From positions 44,811-108,810 of the forward strand of contig CAAEMT010000043.1 of assembly GCA_900757145.1 (NCBI GenBank): DNA of 64,000 nt. The letters run 5' to 3'. The stretch's first letter is position 1; each line of letters begins with the position of its first letter. The translations under genes were made by a program, and so were the position numbers. Shown here piece after piece: positions 62,448-64,000 of the stretch. The DNA is from Lachnospiraceae bacterium. Its GTDB lineage: Bacteria; Bacillota; Clostridia; Lachnospirales; Lachnospiraceae. Under the pieces are notes generated by a model. The model was given only the letters and a program-made list of their open reading frames with translations. It was not told the DNA's origin and made no database searches.

Positions 62448-62493
62448 ATTGGCGCGCCGGATGCGTGAAATGGTCTTTCCTGTGACACAAAAA
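62448..62493 (-). repeat. Terminator-adjacent repeat, copy 4 (internal deletion)
   Basis: Minus strand: TTTTTTGTGTCACAGGAAAG, then ACC and directly ACGCATCCGGCGCGCCAAT. The middle ~80 bases of copies 2 and 3 are missing, leaving both outer ends. It starts in the U-tract of the foldase gene terminator. Confidence 0.75.
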
Positions 62494-62538
62494 ATCTTCC
62501 GGACCCCTGACTGTTATCCTATCAGAAATCCGAAAGAT
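62488..62538 (-). terminator. Rho-independent terminator of the foldase gene
   Basis: ATCTTCCGGA (62494-62503) pairs with TCCGAAAGAT (62529-62538), with CTGA/TCAG inside, then TTTTTT on the minus strand. Confidence 0.8.
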
Positions 62539-62593
62539 CTTCTATCATTAAAAATATTGCTGTTTCTGCTTTTTTCTCTTACTCTGCCTTGCT

Positions 62594-64000
62594 CTAGGCT
62601 TCTGTGACAGCCTCACTGTCTGTCTCGACTGCTGCTTCTGTCACGGCTTCGCTCTCTGTCTCGACTGCTACTTCTGTCGCAGTCTCACTTTCTGTCTCGC
62701 TTACCGCTTCTGTCGCAGTCTCACTCTCTGTCTCGCTTACCGCTTCTGTCGCAGCCTCACTCTCCGTCTCGCTTACCGCTTCTGTCACGACTTCGCTCTC
62801 TGTCTCGCTTACTGCTTCTGTCTGTGCCTCTGTCGGCTGTGTCAGATGATAATCAAATGTGATGCCTGCCATTACCTTTTCGTCCACAGTTACCTTTCCG
62901 GCATCTTTCCACTCTGTATACAGTGCGGATATCTGCTCCTGCTTGCGCTGCTTTACGATAGATTCTTTCTTCGCGTCTGTCGCCTCACGGTCAAGCTCGG
63001 AAAGCACCTTCACTACGTAGTAGCCGTTCGCTGTCTTCACCGGTGTCTCTACAAGCGTTCCGTCTGCCAGACCCTCTGTAGCTTCCGCCAATTCCGTGAT
63101 CGAATAGTCCGAACCGAATGTTGTAGTGGATGCTGTCTTGCCCATCTCTTCTGCCGCCTTGTCAAACTCTGCGCCGTCCTGAAGCTTTCCGAGCATCTCT
63201 TCTGCACGGATGAGGGCTCTTTCCATTGCCTCCGCTGCCTCCGGATCTTCTGTCTCTGTCTCAGCTGCCTCAGTTTCTGTCTCTTCTGATTCTGCTGCTT
63301 CTGTTTCCTCTGCTTTTGCGGATTCGCTTTCTGTTTCCGTCTCGTCAGAGCTCTGCGTCTTCACATCTTCTTTTTCTGTAAGCTGTGCAGTCTCTTCTTC
63401 TGTTTCGGCTGCCGTCTCGGACTCTGCTGCTTCGCTCTGTGCATCTGACTCACTTTCAGTTTCTGTTTCTTCAGCAGACTCCGTCTGCACCTCTTCACTA
63501 TCAGACTGCACCGTCTCGCTCTGCGCTTCTTCTGTCTCTGTCTCAGCCGCAAGATCTTCGTCTGTAATCGGTGTAAAGAGCACATACTGGATCTTTCTCT
63601 GCGCAGCCTCCTCATCTGATACCTCAGTATCGACATCTGCGCTCATCTCTTTTTCCATCATTGTACGGATTGTGGACAGCTCCAGAAAACGCTTCGCATC
63701 TTCCTCTGTGATACTGAGCTCTTTTAGCACCTCTTCCTCATTTGCGTCAATAAAGCCCTTTGCCGCATCCGCAATCGCACTCTTCTGCTCATCTGTAAGC
63801 GCTACGCCATACTCCCCTGCCTTCTGCTCTGCGAGCATCGCATTTGTCAGTTCCTGCGTAAGCACAATCTTCATATCATCGCCCAGCGTTGTTCCTGCGC
63901 CGTACATATCCTGATTAAACGGATCAGTCAGTCCAAGCGACATATACAGAGATTCATAATTTGCCTGATTGTATCGGAGTCCAAAATTTACAACGCCCGC
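62594..64000 (-). CDS. PrsA/SurA-like peptidyl-prolyl isomerase (N-terminus off window)
   Basis: Partial: the frame is open to the right edge (19 further codons before the Met at 63943), so the signal sequence is not visible. Visible order: SurA_N-like helices (DDMKIVLTQELTNAMLAEQ, residues ~35-110), KIQYVLFTPITDEDL, a ~110-residue acidic insert of Glu/Thr/Ser/Ala, then parvulin-like sequence (DGAEFDKAAEEMG, FGSDYSITELAEATEGL, ETPVKTANGYYVVKVL). A tail of ~12-residue EAVSETESE-type repeats ends the protein. The insert splits the rotamase domain after its first strand. Likely an extracytoplasmic foldase; the repeats may be a wall-spanning or charged tail. Confidence 0.85.
   Translation of the reverse strand, partial: AGVVNFGLRYNQANYESLYMSLGLTDPFNQDMYGAGTTLGDDMKIVLTQELTNAMLAEQKAGEYGVALTDEQKSAIADAAKGFIDANEEEVLKELSITEEDAKRFLELSTIRTMMEKEMSADVDTEVSDEEAAQRKIQYVLFTPITDEDLAAETETEEAQSETVQSDSEEVQTESAEETETESESDAQSEAAESETAAETEEETAQLTEKEDVKTQSSDETETESESAKAEETEAAESEETETEAAETETEDPEAAEAMERALIRAEEMLGKLQDGAEFDKAAEEMGKTASTTTFGSDYSITELAEATEGLADGTLVETPVKTANGYYVVKVLSELDREATDAKKESIVKQRKQEQISALYTEWKDAGKVTVDEKVMAGITFDYHLTQPTEAQTEAVSETESEVVTEAVSETESEAATEAVSETESETATEAVSETESETATEVAVETESEAVTEAAVETDSEAVTEA
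62600..62830. repeat. Coding tandem repeat at the 3' end of the foldase gene
   Basis: Units of 36-39 bp (TCTGTCTCGCTTACCGCTTC-type on the plus strand) encode alternating AVSETESE/TEAVSE blocks. Prone to length variation. Confidence 0.85.

Overview
The window looks like chromosome of an anaerobic, spore-forming Firmicute, most probably a gut-type Lachnospiraceae (Clostridia). The basis is the SpoVA genes, a class III (anaerobic) ribonucleotide reductase, GH51 arabinofuranosidases with ABC sugar uptake, strong GGAGG ribosome binding sites, and TE/SE-rich cell-surface linkers. The genus is inferred, not proven. No rRNA, tRNA, CRISPR array, prophage or complete IS was seen.

Layout. 1-6775 (minus): a split Mrp/Mbh-type cation/proton antiporter module (E, F, G, MbhD-like, MbhE+MrpB fusion, C and three NuoN/MrpD-like subunits, the last cut by the left edge). 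6815-11542: aspartate kinase, spoVAE and spoVAD separated by a fold-back repeat, a PlsC acyltransferase and a HAD phosphatase. 11706-15990: an SH3 lipoprotein, a MATE exporter and an amidohydrolase. 16226-28475: a sugar or polyol locus with an isomerase/epimerase-like protein, a Gfo/Idh oxidoreductase, a ribose-type ABC importer, and a signalling block of binding lipoprotein, YesN-like regulator, YesM-like kinase and anchored binding protein. 28837-32028: a YtrA-type GntR/ABC locus with its operator. 32208-36327: a second SH3 lipoprotein, a manganese (yybP-ykoY) riboswitch ahead of an unknown protein plus YccF, an AlkD-like protein and an NSS transporter. 36794-41324 (plus): a Ugp/Mal-type ABC importer. 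41424-47000: a secreted protein, an rRNA/tRNA methyltransferase, a BlaI/BlaR1-like pair and an Rpn nuclease. 47410-55125: an arabino-oligosaccharide locus (two GH51 enzymes, ABC importer, divergent LacI regulator). 55423-64000: M42 peptidase, NrdD, L,D-transpeptidase, shikimate kinase, nitroreductase and a PrsA-like foldase cut by the right edge.

How the parts work together. Two sugar loci carry their own sensors: a binding-protein/two-component relay in one, and LacI with two TAACGTTA sites in the other. Canonical promoters can be read upstream of many units, and several carry inverted repeats at the expected operator position.

The most unusual content is non-coding. (1) A two-hairpin repeat family lies directly behind the U-tract of Rho-independent terminators at five minus-strand genes, with a possible sixth remnant. 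(2) A Mn-riboswitch controls a gene pair not obviously linked to metal. (3) A ~220-nt multi-branched palindromic domain lies at 36357-36576. (4) A CTAGTAC-ended fold-back element supplies the spoVAD stop codon. (5) A duplicated ~92-bp GC-rich hairpin module occupies the space after nrdD, with no nrdG beside it.
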